NCBI GenBank assembly: GCA_947561585.1
Contig: CANNZV010002618.1
Span: 1 to 64,000 of the forward strand
Reading direction: 5' to 3'
Length of the DNA: 64,000 nt
From: Caprella mutica
Taxonomy: Eukaryota > Arthropoda > Malacostraca > Amphipoda > Caprellidae
Made by a program: the position numbers and the translations under genes. Under the pieces are notes generated by a model. The model did not search any database and was not told the DNA's origin. It worked only from the letters and a program-made list of their open reading frames with translations. The stretch's first letter is position 1, and each line of letters opens with the position of its first letter. Of this stretch, positions 1-12,486 are shown in pieces.

Positions 1-1690
1 GTGCTATTTAATACTTTGATTAGTATGCTATTTAATACTTTGATTAGTGTGCTATTTAATACTTTGATTAGTGTGCTATTTAATACTTTGATTAGTGTGC
101 TATTTAATACTTTGATTAGTGTGCTATTTAATACTTTGATTAGTATGCTATTTAATACTTTGATTAGTATGCTATTTGATACTTTGATTAGTGTGCTATT
201 TAATACTTTGATTAGTGTGCTATTTAATACTTTGATTAGTGTGCTATTTAATACTTTGATTAGTATGCTATTTAATACTTTGATTAGTATGCTATTTAAT
301 ACTTTGATTAGTGTGCTATTTAATACTTTGATTAGTATGCTATTTGATACTTTGATTAGTGTGCTATTTAATACTTTGATTAGTGTGCTATTTAATACTT
401 TGATTAGTATGCTATTTAATACTTTGATTAGTGTGCTATTTAATACTTTGATTAGTGTGCTATTTAATACTTTGATTAGTGTGCTATTCAATACTTTGAT
501 TAGTGTGCTATTTAATACTTTGATTAGTATGCTATTTGATACTTTGATTAGTGTGCTATTTAATACTTTGATTAGTGTGCTATTTAATACTTTGATTAGT
601 ATGCTATTTAATACTTTGATTAGTGTGCTATTTAATACTTTGATTAGTGTGCTATTTAATACTTTGATTAGTGTGCTATTCAATACTTTGATTAGTGTGC
701 TATTTAATACTTTGATTAGTGTGCTATTTAATACTTTGATTAGTATGCTATTTAATACTTTGATTAGTGTGCTATTTAATACTTTGATTAGTGTGCTATT
801 TAATACTTTGATTAGTATGCTATTTAATACTTTGATTAGTATGCTATTTGATACTTTGATTAGTGTGCTATTTAATACTTTGATTAGTGTGCTATTTAAT
901 ACTTTGATTAGTGTGCTATTTAATACTTTGATTAGTGTGCTATTTAATACTTTGATTAGTATGCTATTTAATACTTTGATTAGTGTGCTATTTAATACTT
1001 TGATTAGTATGCTATTTGATACTTTGATTAGTGTGCTATTTAATACTTTGATTAGTGTGCTATTTAATACTTTGATTAGTATGCTATTTAATACTTTGAT
1101 TAGTGTGCTATTTAATACTTTGATTAGTGTGCTATTTAATACTTTGATTAGTGTGCTATTCAATACTTTGATTAGTGTGCTATTTAATACTTTGATTAGT
1201 ATGCTATTTGATACTTTGATTAGTGTGCTATTTAATACTTTGATTAGTGTGCTATTTAATACTTTGATTAGTATGCTATTTAATACTTTGATTAGTGTGC
1301 TATTTAATACTTTGATTAGTGTGCTATTTAATACTTTGATTAGTGTGCTATTCAATACTTTGATTAGTGTGCTATTTAATACTTTGATTAGTGTGCTATT
1401 TAATACTTTGATTAGTATGCTATTTAATACTTTGATTAGTGTGCTATTTAATACTTTGATTAGTGTGCTATTTAATACTTTGATTAGTATGCTATTTGAT
1501 ACTTTGATTAGTGTGCTATTTAATACTTTGATTAGTGTGCTATTTAATACTTTGATTAGTGTGCTATTCAATACTTTGATTAGTGTGCTATTCAATACTT
1601 TGATTAGTGTGCTATTCAATACTTTGATTAGTGTGCTATTTAATACTTTGATTAGTGTGCTATTTAATACTTTGATTAGTATGCTATTTG
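1..1690. repeat. 24-bp minisatellite, about 70 units, with higher-order structure
   Basis: A head-to-tail 24-bp unit runs from the first base to about 1690, so the array probably starts outside the window. Units differ at three sites only: GTG or ATG at the start, and TTTAAT, TTTGAT or TTCAAT inside. The unit length is a multiple of three and this frame has no stop, so the array reads as about 70 copies of an octapeptide. That is a by-product of the period and not evidence for a protein. The pattern of variants shows an 8-unit (192 bp) sub-period at 337-720 and a 22-unit block (289-816) repeated at 961-1488. Confidence 0.98.
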
Positions 1691-3111
1691 ACACCAATCT
1701 TAAGAATATTATAAACTCAGTTGTGTCATTAATAGGCTATCTACCCATTTCATTATGTCCCGTATAATTCTACTAGTTGAAGTATGCTAACTGCTATCAT
1801 ATTTAGATACCGGAACACTTTCAAATAGCCTACTTTTGACTTAATTGAATGAATGCAGGTATAGTTTGTTAATAAATTATATGTTATTATTAATTTTCCA
1901 TTGAACAAAAGAATTATTCATAAATGAGAAACTGTGATGAGTTTTTAGATTCCGTTATTGTGAAGATTTTTATTACAATAATAAACCCAAAATAATCATG
2001 TAATTACGTACAATATTTATTCAATTGATGTATAATGAGAATACTGATAATGAGTGAATATATTGATCATATTTTCAAAAGAGATGTTAATAATAATACC
2101 TGACACAGTTATGACATTTCGATGTCGATAATTAAATACAAGTAATTAATAAATATACGGAATGAATCAAAAGCAACCTACTTAATTCATTTATTAATAA
2201 AATAAAAACGAGTAAAACTTAGAGTATTGAAACAAAATATATTAAAATAGAACATTTGGGAGATTATTTTTCTTATTTGTATTTTAAATGATATCTTCTA
2301 AATTATAGCCACAGTTTGCTATAGAATTTCGTGCTCTTTTTACTTGTTGTACCATCGCCTCCTCCAGGATTTTTTCTATCACCTCAAAATTTCAAGAAAG
2401 TAGGATATTCCACATTTCTGTTTCTCAGTTACTGTATGGTTTTTAGTTGTACAATGCTTGGATTTAAGATATCCTTACGGAAAACAGTTAACATCTAAAC
2501 GAGATATAAAACACTTTCCAGAGTGTCTTCCAAAAGAATTAGTTTCTCGATAGTGTGGGCGGTTACTCCATTTTGTTTCGAGAATAATCCGAATTCCCAC
2601 TCTTTAGTGATCAACAATAGAAATTCGAAATCAAGTCTTTAATATCTAACACTAATCACAGTGCAAGTTATATTCGAGATCATCATTGTAGTGATATGAG
2701 GACCAAGTACCGCACTTTACAATTATGGGTGTAAGCAAGTTTTTTTTTTCTTGATAGCTTGAAGTTGAAGGATACTGTAATCACTAGTGAATGTTACACA
2801 AGCAAAGTAAATGTATGCTGAATAACAGTAAAAAAGATGAAATTTTTACTTTTGCAAAAAAAAAACGGAGAAGATGACTAGAAAAAGAGCACTACATTGT
2901 CTAGTAAGCTATGGCTATCATTTAAAAGGTATCACTTTTAAATACAAAATAGGAAAAATAATAATAATAATATAAATAATAAAATACAAAATCCCAAATG
3001 TTCTCTTAACATCGATTTTTGTCTCCATACTCTATGTTTACTAGTTCTTATTTTATATTTTATTAATATATGAAATGGGCCAATTGTTTTTAAATCACCC
3101 TGCATAATATT
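1691..3111. other. AT-rich intergenic stretch, no gene seen
   Basis: No coding frame with recognisable protein content, no inverted-repeat element and no tandem array was found. It contains only short homopolymer runs (T near 2740, A near 2857). Confidence 0.6.
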
Positions 3112-3236
3112 TTGTTAAAATATATTTTGAGAATTGTAATTTCCTTTGTTTTTCCCACAGGTGCTGTTCTGAATTTTCAAATCGGTACCATTGTTTGTTT
3201 GGTCCTCTGCTCTTTGATATCAGCCCTATCATGCTG

Positions 3237-3425
3237 CACGATATTGGAGCTGAAATGGTCCATGCTATGCGCAATTAAGTGGTCCAAGTTATCCATACTA
3301 CAGTGGTCCAAGATACCACTACTAAAGTGGTCTCAAGTATCAATACAAAAGTGGTCCAAGTTATCATTACTAAAGTGGTCCCAGGTGTCAATTTTAAAAT
3401 GGTCCAAGGTATCAACAGTATCTAT
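3237..3425. repeat. Degenerate 24-bp tandem repeat, about 7 units
   Basis: Units begin with GGTCCAAG or a variant and end in AAAGT; the spacing is 24 bp and the units are diverged. In the plus frame each reads as a W-S-K/Q octapeptide. It lies within an open frame of 251 codons (3112-3867) that also contains the next array. That frame has no recognisable domain and I do not call it a gene. Confidence 0.9.
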
Positions 3426-3521
3426 GTTTCTAGTATGGGTTTTCAATTGCATTTTGAAATTAACCATCCCATCAAAATATCATATTTTGTTTTCCAGGTA
3501 CTTTTTCAATTATGCTCTAAA

Positions 3522-3715
3522 AATGCTAAATCCTGACCCTAAACTGCTAAATCCTGACCCTAAACTGCTAAATCCTGACCCTAAACTGCTAAATCCTGAC
3601 CCTAAACTTCTAAATCCTGACCCTAAACTGCTAAATTCTGACCCTAAACTGCTAAATCCTGACCCTAAACTGCTAAATTCTGACCCTAAACTGCTAAATT
3701 CTGACCCTAAACTGC
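3522..3715. repeat. 21-bp tandem repeat, about 9 units
   Basis: Nine near-identical 21-bp units (core CTAAATCCTGACCCTAAACT, with C/T changes giving AATTCTGAC) followed by three decaying units to about 3770. The period is again a multiple of three, giving an LLNPDPK heptapeptide repeat in the plus frame. Confidence 0.95.
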
Positions 3716-3867
3716 GCTATCCTGGCTCTAAACTTCAGTACCCTGGCAATAATTTACAGTATCTTGACCCTAAAATACGCTGTTCCGTTACAAAACTGAC
3801 GAATAGTAATATTGTGACTTCAAAAAATGCAAATAGTAATAGTTATTCACTCGAAATATCTTTTTAA

Positions 3868-4734
3868 ATATTGTTATAAAAATTGATGTAAATAACTGAT
3901 ATTCAAATCGATATATGAATTTTATATTGTATATATAACTAAATATATTAAAAATTTACTTATCACAGTAGAACTGCTTTATAGTGAATATAGAGTCCGG
4001 AGTAAGAGAACTACCCTGGATGGTGAACAATTTTCTTTATTCTGTCATTAATGGCCATTACTTCACTATACAGGTTAGTTCTTCTACTTATGCTCTACAT
4101 TCCGTGTGAGGGCAGGATGTCTACAGAAATAATACCTAACGGCCTAAAATACCTAATAGCCTAAAATGCATTTTGAACATTTTTCCAGTATGGAAATAGT
4201 GGATATAAATTTCTAGTTTCTAATAAGTGAGACCAAATGGAGACAGAGAGTTTTGTCTCAGTGAGAGTACATTTAAATCACTACCAAATTGAATATGAAC
4301 ATTAGTAACTCAGCGTGCTTAGTGTAAACACTGTCTTATTTCACTGTGTTTGTGATTTATTACTAAAGTGTATGTAATATTTATCAAATCATTTAAATAT
4401 AATCATCTTCCTCTATTTTAAATATTTATATTATAAATCTACAATCCTCTTCTATTTTGATTTTTAAAATATTGTTTATTTAATTAAAAAGGTATAATCA
4501 ATTTTTTTAAATGTTGCTTATTTTATTAGATAACTTTTAATCTCTTCAATCCATAGAGATGTTTATAGGTAGTTACTTTTGAAATTCTAAAGCAAGAAAG
4601 GTAATTTCTATGTTTATAAAAGTTAGTGCTGAACTACCTATGGTCATAAAAAATCGTCGATATTTTGTATTATTTAATTACCTTAGTATTAGATGTTCTG
4701 TTTGAAAAATGTATTATAGTATATCCCGTGATAG
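3868..4734. other. Intergenic, no feature seen
   Basis: AT-rich sequence. I see no gene-like frame, array or element end. Confidence 0.5.
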
Positions 4735-4737
4735 GAA

Positions 4738-4799
4738 AATTGCCACCCGGACAATTACTGTCCCCGGACAATGGCAATTGTCCGGGTGGCAATTGTCCT
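4738..4799. repeat. 62-bp palindrome built on GGACAATTGCC
   Basis: Perfect 19-bp arms (4738-4756 and 4776-4794) contain ATTGCCACCCGGACAAT and its complement, with a short spacer that again carries GGACAAT. The word GGACAATTGCC or its complement occurs four times in 62 bp. This looks like the collapsed ends of a small inverted-repeat element. No target duplication is visible. Confidence 0.85.
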
Positions 4800-4800
4800 A

Positions 4801-7077
4801 GCACCATAAAAAATGTTTAGTTAAGAAAAAGATTTAGTTTGGGATAATTGTATAAATTTAAATATAAAATATCGGTTAATTTCAGAGAATCTTTTCATTT
4901 TTTTAAGATATAATAAAGTTATAGGTTGAAAATAAGACTTTTGAGGCAACTATAAATAAAAATCTTAAAAGTACAATTATACAATGTATTGAAATATATC
5001 TGTGTAGTTATATAAACGTCTCCAAACATTAATATAAAATGTGTATTAAAAATATTTGGTGTATATATATCTTATAAATAATGTAAAACATTTGAATATA
5101 TCATAAATATCTTTTATAAATACTAATAAGAATGTGTGTACTAATGTGTGTACTAATGTATAAATATATTTCAATATCATACATATTTATATCTATTATT
5201 CTTTAGTATATTTATATAATTATTAAATTATGTATGCAATATAACTTACACTGTGTTCCATTTTACAAACTCTATTATCCTTAATATTACAAATTCTATT
5301 TTTTTTTTATTTATGTATTCGCATTTCTATTTTATTCATGAAGTATATATCTTTAGGTCTCCATACCATCTAATTAAAATATTCAACGCAAGAATTTATT
5401 CTATTTAAAATTTATTCAAATTATTATGTATAATAGAAGATTTTAGAAATACTAGAAGATCTTAAAATGTTCACAGTAACTTCCTGATTTCATTAGTTTC
5501 AATAACAAAATGATACCTTCAACATGTAAAACAAAACACTAAATGACTGTGGAATGAGATAAATAAAATATTAGGTAGGTTGCAAAACCCGATGTCCCTA
5601 AGCTGGTGTCAAAAGTTAATCTAGTCTGTCAGACTTTGATGTATTACATATTAAAATAACATTTTTATTCAGTAGATGTAGATATGTTTAATTCCAAATG
5701 TAATCATTCCATTAGAAATTTATGATATTCCTGTGACCAACTCATTTCTATTTCACGAAATCTCCCATTTTATGCAGGATTTTAAAGAACTGTTTTAATA
5801 ATTTTACAATTCCTGATTGTCTGATATTGCAAGAGTTGTACCTTTATTCAAGTCAGATTCTATGATTGGACAGAGCAACTATAACTTAATTCATGAACTT
5901 TATTATTGTTAATAAAATATTACAAATGTTTGTAAAGAATGAATTAAGTATTATTGAGAACAAGATTCTTTATCCCAAGATGTCAATACGGATATGTAGA
6001 AGAAACATCTTACGTAAAACATTAATATACATATTTACAGAAACATCTTGAATTCTATGGATTTAGGAACGATATGACAAGTTTTTTAATACTTTGTCAA
6101 TAGGAAACAATAGATAAATACTAATCATTGTATCTCCGATTTTAATGATTTTCAAATAAAACTCCACAAGGAGCAGTTTTATCCCCAACAATTTTCAAAA
6201 TCTTCATTAACAAAATAAGAAATTTTGGCAAATAGTTTTATTTTCATGCAACTTTATTCGCCGCCTTCAGCACATCAGGACCAGATTTTAATTTACTAAT
6301 TTTATAAGTGAATAATTTTTACACAGCTTCATCAGAAATATCCTAACATGAACAAACTAACTTCGAATGTAAAGAAAACCAAACTAATGCTTTTTACTTT
6401 AAAAAAAAGAACGTCTTTTATAACAGTATATTTTAATGATGTTGAACTTGAGTGTTTAGATAATAGTGAATAATTACGAGTTCAAATAAACTGCAAATTA
6501 TCATATTGCTTTCATGCCTAATAACTATGTATAAATAACTTACTTCTATTCAAGGCTTACTTAAAACTTCCTCTAACTTTTAAGCACTCGAGCCATGCAT
6601 GACCAAGTTATATTAATAATATTATTTTTTAGTTAGTAACACGCTGACAATGATTTCTATTTTATTTTTAATCCTAATCATTATTACCATACTATGCATT
6701 TAAATTGATTTTACCTGTAGTTAGATACGAAATAAACAAACTGTATTTTGCATGTATCAAGCTATTTTAAATTTATCAAAATTAAATTCAATAAATGCAT
6801 TAGGGATTATAATTTACAGAACTATGTAATGGAATTACTTCAACTCTTTTACCATGTCTTTCAAATATTCTTCATTTCGGTAAATTTATTTCATTCACGA
6901 TAAGTGTTTATTTTTTATATCCATTTTGTAATAATTTATTTGTTTCCTAAGCAGTATAGCTTCGAGGGGCTATACTTACTTTCATAACAATTTTAGGTGG
7001 CTATTTTTACTTGCGCTCTAGGCATTAAAAAAGGCAATATTTTATATTAATATGATGTAAATTGTGTAAATGTGTAA
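4801..7077. other. Very AT-rich gene desert
   Basis: About 2.3 kb with no recognisable coding content, array or paired element ends. Microsatellite-like AT and poly-T patches only. Confidence 0.5.
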
Positions 7078-7190
7078 ATGAACGTAAATATAGTTCAGAG
7101 ATTTGATTTTAATGTAAGATGTATAATTCGTGTATCTATAAATAAATGTAAAATTAATGTGAAATTTATCGTAGTTGTTAAAATGAATTT

Positions 7191-7317
7191 ACTGTCTATA
7201 CATTCATTGTCTATACATTCATCGTCTATACATTCATCGTCTATACATTCATTGTCTATACATTCATTGTCTATACATTCATTGTCTGTACATTCATCGT
7301 CTATACATTCATCGTGT
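7191..7317. repeat. 15-bp tandem repeat, about 8 units
   Basis: Unit TCTATACATTCATTG, with T/C variation near the end (CATTG or CATCG). The period is a multiple of three, so both strands stay open: SIHSL-like repeats on plus, DECID/NECID-like on minus. These frames are consequences of the repeat. Confidence 0.95.
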
Positions 7318-7324
7318 ATGTGTA

Positions 7325-7920
7325 TAAAAGTAAAGCTCTTACAGCGCACGATCATTAACAGTCCCCTCTACAAAGGACAAAAATTGCCCGTTCTATCGGA
7401 CATGCAGCTCGCTACAACGACCTGTTTAAATTATGTGGTTCAATAAATGTTCTATCCGTCTACCAAGTACCTAGTCAATTATTTATTATATTCAGAGGTA
7501 TTACAATTTACAAAATTACAATCAACACTTATTTGATGTATTGTTTTTTTTAAGATTTTCAAAATTTTGATTTTGTTACTCCTTCTCGCCACATTTTCTT
7601 TGATTTAGAAAAGTTTCATAGAAAATAAAGAGGTGTAACTAATCAATATTATAGAGTAGTTACAGTTACACATTATTTTGTACATTTATATAATTAAGTT
7701 ATATAAATAAAAAATAATTTTCAATTAATAATAATCTGAGATTGTTTACTTTCATTATCGTTTCTTTCAAATGCTGTTAATGAAAACTTGCAAAGTTTAA
7801 ATCCCCAACTGAAGTAAAATCTCAGTCGTGCATAGCGTCCATTGATCGACAGAGCGGACACTTTTTCCGGGACACATACTGTCCGTTGTACGAGCTTTAC
7901 CTGTCTATGAGTGTGCAATA
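7325..7920. mobile_element. Possible decayed inverted-repeat element
   Basis: The sequence at 7325-7440 (AAAGTAAAGCTC, TCGGACATGCAGCTCG, CCTGTTTAAAT) resembles the reverse complement of 7795-7910 (GGTAAAGCTCG, CGGACA, GGGATTTAAAC). The arms are diverged and boundaries are not clear. There is no coding content. Confidence 0.3.
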
Positions 7921-8380
7921 AAGGACTCCATTCAATACAATGCTTTTATACTCTTTAGTTATGTGACATTAATGAAATGTTTAAAACTATTTATGTATTA
8001 ATGTTATTTATTTGTAAATTGTAAGCAGAGTTCCACGTTAAATTGTTTTCTTTGTAATTTATTAAGAAATAATGTTTGCTGAATGTATTTCATTCCCCTA
8101 AAGTTAATGAAACAAAATTATTAGAGTTTTCGAACGATTCCGCATCTGCGATCATATAAAAAAAATATGTAAGTAAAATTAATGTTAAAGAATAATTATT
8201 TTGTTATGTGTTCGAAATTGTGAAATCGTCCGATAACTCGAAACTTATCCTATATAATAAGCTTTTAATATTACAACAATCTTAAAACAATTATTTTTAA
8301 TTTATGCTTGTAAATAATAGTATTATCATTAAAGGCATAAACACACTAAATGTAGGTGCTAATGATGATGTTTATCATTC

Positions 8381-8408
<28 letters not shown>
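8381..8408. repeat. Poly-T tract, 28 bases
   Basis: 28 uninterrupted T. It could be the tail of a minus-strand retroposed sequence or a simple homopolymer; no element is recognised beside it. The surrounding 7921-8745 stretch holds no gene I can see. Confidence 0.95.
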
Positions 8409-8412
<4 letters not shown>

Positions 8413-8745
8413 CAGTAAGAAATGAAAGTCTGCATCCCATTTATATTCCCGAATTAATAAGCTTTAAAATCACAAAAAAAGAGGAATATGTTTCTAGTTC
8501 TAAATACTGCCGCATTAACATCTGATGGCGCCACTATCGAAAACTCCATTTAAAAAGTATTCATCATTTTAGATCTCCATTTCTTTCAGTATATTTTACA
8601 TGATAGCAGCTAATATAATTATTCTATATTGAGTTAAGCTTTGATATTGCGTGGGCAAAGTAAAATGAATTAAAACAGTAATCTTCTTCTAGTAGAAGTA
8701 TATAAATTAGGTCTATAAATATATAGTCCTAATTCTATTTATTGA

Positions 8746-9060
8746 TACTAGTACAGTACCTGTTATTGAATTCAAATCATATTCGAATGCAAGAATGTAT
8801 TATGGATAAACATATTCTGATTAAACAAAAAAATTGTCTCGAAAAAACAAAATATAATTTTTTTAAATAATTGTCAATATTATTGTAGCTCGTGGCCCCG
8901 TAGTCATGATACCTCTACAAAGGATATTTTGTTTTTCCTTTTAATATGTACTAGTACAGTACCTGTTATTTAATCGAAATTATATTAGAATGCAAGTGTG
9001 CATTGTGGATAAACATATTCTGATTAATCAAAAAAAATCTCCCATAAGCCAAAATATATT
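8746..9060. repeat. Pair of direct repeats, about 110 bp, offset 203 bp
   Basis: Both copies begin TACTAGTACAGTACCTGTTA (8746 and 8949) and share ATAAACATATTCTGATTAA further in. Between them (8876-8948) lies a fragment resembling the right arm of the adjacent 9079-9850 element (ATTATTGTAGCTCG, TAGTCATGATAC). The segment therefore looks like a rearranged relative of that element. Confidence 0.8.
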
Positions 9061-9273
9061 CTTTTAAATCTATTCTACACTATAATACGAGCCGCATTCG
9101 ACTGTCTGTCCGTCCGTGTGTCACACTTTTATTAGGAAATAAATATTAAAAGAAAAATAAATCATTTGTGGCAGTATCATGACTACGTGCTACAATAATA
9201 TTTTATCGCGTCTTGCGGGACGCTAAAATCCTTATTTTTGGGTCACGTGACTGGCAATCTAGCGTCAGTTTAA

Positions 9274-9478
9274 AGGTGGATTTTGCATACAGCGATTATT
9301 ACGATCATCGCTCAAGGATCATCGCCCGGCGATTATCACTGAGCACTAGTTCAATGCTCTTCCTATGGGGCTGTTTTACAACGAGCGATTTTAGCTGAAT
9401 ACTATTTCAATGTATTCCTATTGCTGGGCGATCATTGCTGAGTAATAATCGCAACAATCGCTGCATGCAAAACGAACC
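9274..9478. mobile_element. MITE, GCATGCAGCGAT family, copy 1
   Basis: The ends are GGATTTTGCATACAGCGAT and the complement of GTTTTGCATGCAGCGAT. TTAA flanks both sides (9270-9273 and 9479-9482), as in piggyBac-type insertions. The interior repeats GCGATNATCGC-like words in both orientations (AGCGATTATT, GATCATCGC, GGCGATTATC, GGGCGATCATTG). A second copy lies at 12487-12646. It sits inside the 9079-9850 element. Confidence 0.82.
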
Positions 9479-9480
9479 TT

Positions 9481-9575
9481 AATGGAGAAATGATATAACT
9501 GAAACAAAATTTAATGGAGAAATGATACAACTGAAACAAAATTTAATGGAGAAATGATATAACTGAAACAAAATA
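9481..9575. repeat. 32-bp unit repeated three times
   Basis: Three consecutive copies of a 32-bp unit beginning AATGGAGAAATGATA and ending AACTGAAACAAAAT differ only at one T/C position and in the last bases of the third copy. Confidence 0.95.
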
Positions 9576-10048
9576 AGGTTTTACACCGTCTTCCTTAGCG
9601 TCCTGCAATCGCTGCAACACTTCCTCTCTCTAGTGTAGTTTATCATAACTCTATGATTGACACTAATAATTATCATTATTTGAAAAATTATACTTTGGCT
9701 TATTATTTTTCAAAAAGTAATAATTATTAGTGTCAATATTATTGTAGCGCGTAGTCATGATACTGCCACAAAAGATTTATTTTTCTTTTAATATGTATTT
9801 CTTAATAAAAGTGTGACACACGGACAGACAGACACGGCTCTTAATATAGTATAGATAGTTAAATTTACTAAAAATAGATTAATAAGAATAGTTTCTATGG
9901 CGTGAAAAAGATACTCCATTTCGCTGCCATTAACGACATCAAACATTTCAAACTAATGACAAATATTCCAGCAATGTTAGTGTGTATATTGGATAGCAAA
10001 GAATTCTTCAGCAGATCAAAAGGAAAAATCTCGCCTAGATGACAACAG

Positions 10049-10068
10049 CCCCCCCCCCCCCCCCCCCC
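10049..10068. repeat. Poly-C tract, 20 bases
   Basis: An uninterrupted run of C, unusual in such AT-rich sequence. It makes the proline-rich frame around it, which is not a gene. Confidence 0.95.
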
Positions 10069-10233
10069 ATTCTTAACCCCCTCCCCCCTTTCTTAGGTGT
10101 ACCATTTCAAGCTCCTTTGAAGGTGCGTATTATCACGTATCAATGGAGATATAAACAAATTAAAACAAACGAGAATTATCACAGAGTTGACGAAGAGAGA
10201 GAGAAGAAAGTGCAGATAGCTCACTAATGACTA

Positions 10234-10408
10234 GGGTTGTGACAATATGCACTTAAAATCATAGATCTTAAGAATATCATAGACGAAACGAAATGATATG
10301 GTATTAAATACTATATACCGCTGGTTTAGAATGATTCAATAGTGTTTACTTCAATCCGTCTATAGTATTTTAAGGATCTATGATTTTAAACGCATATTGT
10401 CACAACCC
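10234..10408. mobile_element. 175-bp MITE with 40-bp terminal inverted repeats and TA flanks
   Basis: The left end GGGTTGTGACAATATGC continues through AAAATCATAGATC. The right end is its complement with two or three changes. TA lies directly outside both ends (10232-10233, 10409-10410), as for Tc1/mariner-type insertions. There is no coding content; it could fold into a hairpin over most of its length. Confidence 0.92.
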
Positions 10409-10410
10409 TA

Positions 10411-11105
10411 CTATTGACTCTAAGAACCAATTGTATGAATAAATAATGAGTGGTGATTGGCTTTACTTTATATTTAAACTTTATATTGAATGCAGTGTTT
10501 GAACAGTGGTGCATTTTAACTGCATCTTTTTTACGCATTGGTGCATAGCTAATGCATTCATATGTCAATCCTATCATTTTAATCAAATGCACTGGACAGA
10601 GAAATAGGATGTCATTGTAAATAACAATGGAAATAATCGTATTTAAATGGAATTCTAAATTGCTTCTATTTAATGGCTGTGCTTTTAATTGAACTTTGTA
10701 TTGTATTTTTCTTTAGATATGAGATACTTTAATGGATAAATACTATTCTTTGATTCTTAAATAATTTACCTCGATAGATAACCCTGTAAACAAAAAACTC
10801 CACTAAATATATTTCCAAACAGTTTGTATTTATAAGGGCATTGTTCATTCATTCCACAGAAGAGTACTCAATAGTTTTACATTTTGTAGCACTAAAACAT
10901 TTCTCTAAACGTCATACGTTGGTAAAGTTTGTCATAGATGTACATTTTGAGTAGAGACCATTTCTCTGGTATATGATGTTGCAAACATCCCTTCCTGTCT
11001 GTTATTGTTAGTTGCAAAAGATTAACATGTGTTTGTGTTCAATCTATTTTGTACCTAAAATAAATAGTCAAATGTGTGATGCATGACGGATTAGTGTACA
11101 GTTGC
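10411..11105. other. Intergenic, no feature seen
   Basis: No gene-like frame, array or paired element ends recognised. Confidence 0.5.
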
Positions 11106-11125
11106 GGTTATTGTATTCTGAGCTA

Positions 11126-12080
11126 GGGTTATCATTTGTCTCTGCATTTGGTTATCATTAGTCTCTGCATTTGGTTATCATTAGTCTCTGCATTTGGTTA
11201 TCATTTGTCTCTGCATTTGGTTATCATTTGTCTCTGCATTTGGTTATCATTTGTCTCTGCATTTAGTTATCATTTGTCTCTGCATTTGGTTATCATTTGT
11301 CTCTGCATTGATTATCATTTGTCTCTGCATTTGGTTATCATTTGTCTCTGCATTTAGTTATCATTTGTCTCTGCATTTGGTTATCATTTGTCTCTGCATT
11401 TGGTTATCATTTGTCTCTGCATTTGGTTATCATTTGTCTCTGCATTGGTTATCATTTGTCTCTGCATTGGTTATCATTTGTCTCTGCATTTGGTTATCAT
11501 TTGTCTCTGCATTGGTTATCATTTGTCTCTGCAATTGGTTATCATTAGTCTCTGCATTGGTTATCATTTGTCTCTGCATTGGTTATAATTTGTCTCTGCA
11601 TTGGTTATCATTTGTCTCTGCATTTGGTTATCATTTGTCTCTGCATTTGGTTATCATTTGTCTCTGCATTGGTTATCATTTGTCTCTGCTATTGGTTATC
11701 ATTAGTCTCTGCATTGGTTATCATTTGTCTCTGCATTGGTTATCATTTGTATCTGCATTGGTTATCATTTGTCTCTGTATTTGGTTATCATTTGTCTATG
11801 CATTGGTTATCATTTGTCTCTGCATTTGGTTATAATTTGTCTCTGCATTTAGTTATCATTTGTCTATGCATTGGTTATCATTTGTCTCTGCATTTAGTTA
11901 TCATTTGTCTATGCATTGGTTATCATTTGTCTCTGCATTTGGTTATCATTTGTCTCTGCATTTGGTTATCATTTGTCTCTGCATTTGGTTATCATTTGTG
12001 CCTGCATTTTGCTATCATTTGTTTCTGCATTGGTTATCATTTGGTTATCATTTGTCTCTCCATTTGGTTATCATTTGTCA
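11126..12080. repeat. 22/23-bp minisatellite, about 42 units
   Basis: The unit core is GGTTATCATTTGTCTCTGCA followed by TT or TTT, so 22-bp and 23-bp units alternate and shift the reading frame. Variants include TAGTCTC, TATAATT, TTTAGTT and GTCTATG. Several overlapping plus-strand frames (LCIWLSFVSA-like) are artefacts of the array. The two length classes are partly clustered. Confidence 0.97.
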
Positions 12081-12486
12081 CAGAGATAATGGATGGTTGC
12101 TGTTCTATTTTTTAATTTCATACTTGTAAATTTGGTCTGTTAATCTCACAGTTTCACTAGTTACATATAAAACTATAGGTTCAACATTTTTAAGCACAAG
12201 AAAAAATATAGTATCTATATATTTACACATTTTATTAGTATCCATAATGCCTACAATGCCACTGCACGTATCATGGATACCAATTGAAATAAAAGACAAA
12301 TAACAATTATTATATACTTTTTCTTATATGATTGGAAATAAGAAACCGTCCGGTAACTAGTGACCTACTCCATGTGACTTTATTCAACGTTCTTTTACAA
12401 CGCTTAACGTTCAAATACTCAGGATATAAAATCCTTCAAGAACATCTCAACAGTCTCTTCCTTGAGAAGATTAACGTATTTCAAGA

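Larger units (their letters stand above)
9079..9850. mobile_element. MITE with terminal inverted repeats of about 115-130 bp
   Basis: The left arm starts ACTATAATACGAGCCG and the right arm ends as the complement of ACTATATTAAGAGCCG. Both arms continue through GTCCGTGTGTCACACTTTTA, then TTTGTGGCAGTATCATGACTACG, to AATATTATTG or its complement. No transposase is present, so this is a non-autonomous element of about 770 bp. It contains a second small MITE (9274-9478) and a 32-bp triplicate (9481-9575). Confidence 0.88.

Noticed and set aside
1..1767. 588-codon open frame as a protein gene
   Set aside because: It is the translation of a 24-bp tandem array; apart from a short tail it has no non-repeat sequence, and no promoter or splice context is visible.
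3522..3715. Telomere-like CCCTAA repeat
   Set aside because: CCCTAAA occurs once per 21-bp unit and is not a tandem hexamer or pentamer; the array is internal.
3112..3867. 251-codon frame as a gene
   Set aside because: It joins two unrelated tandem arrays whose periods are divisible by three. No domain is recognised; kept only as an item to test by RNA data.
7078..7446. Frames on both strands (SIHSL and DECID repeats)
   Set aside because: Products of the 15-bp repeat; both strands stay open for the same trivial reason.
11136..12129. Several overlapping repeat-rich frames as membrane proteins
   Set aside because: All are frame views of the 22/23-bp minisatellite, which shifts frame between units.
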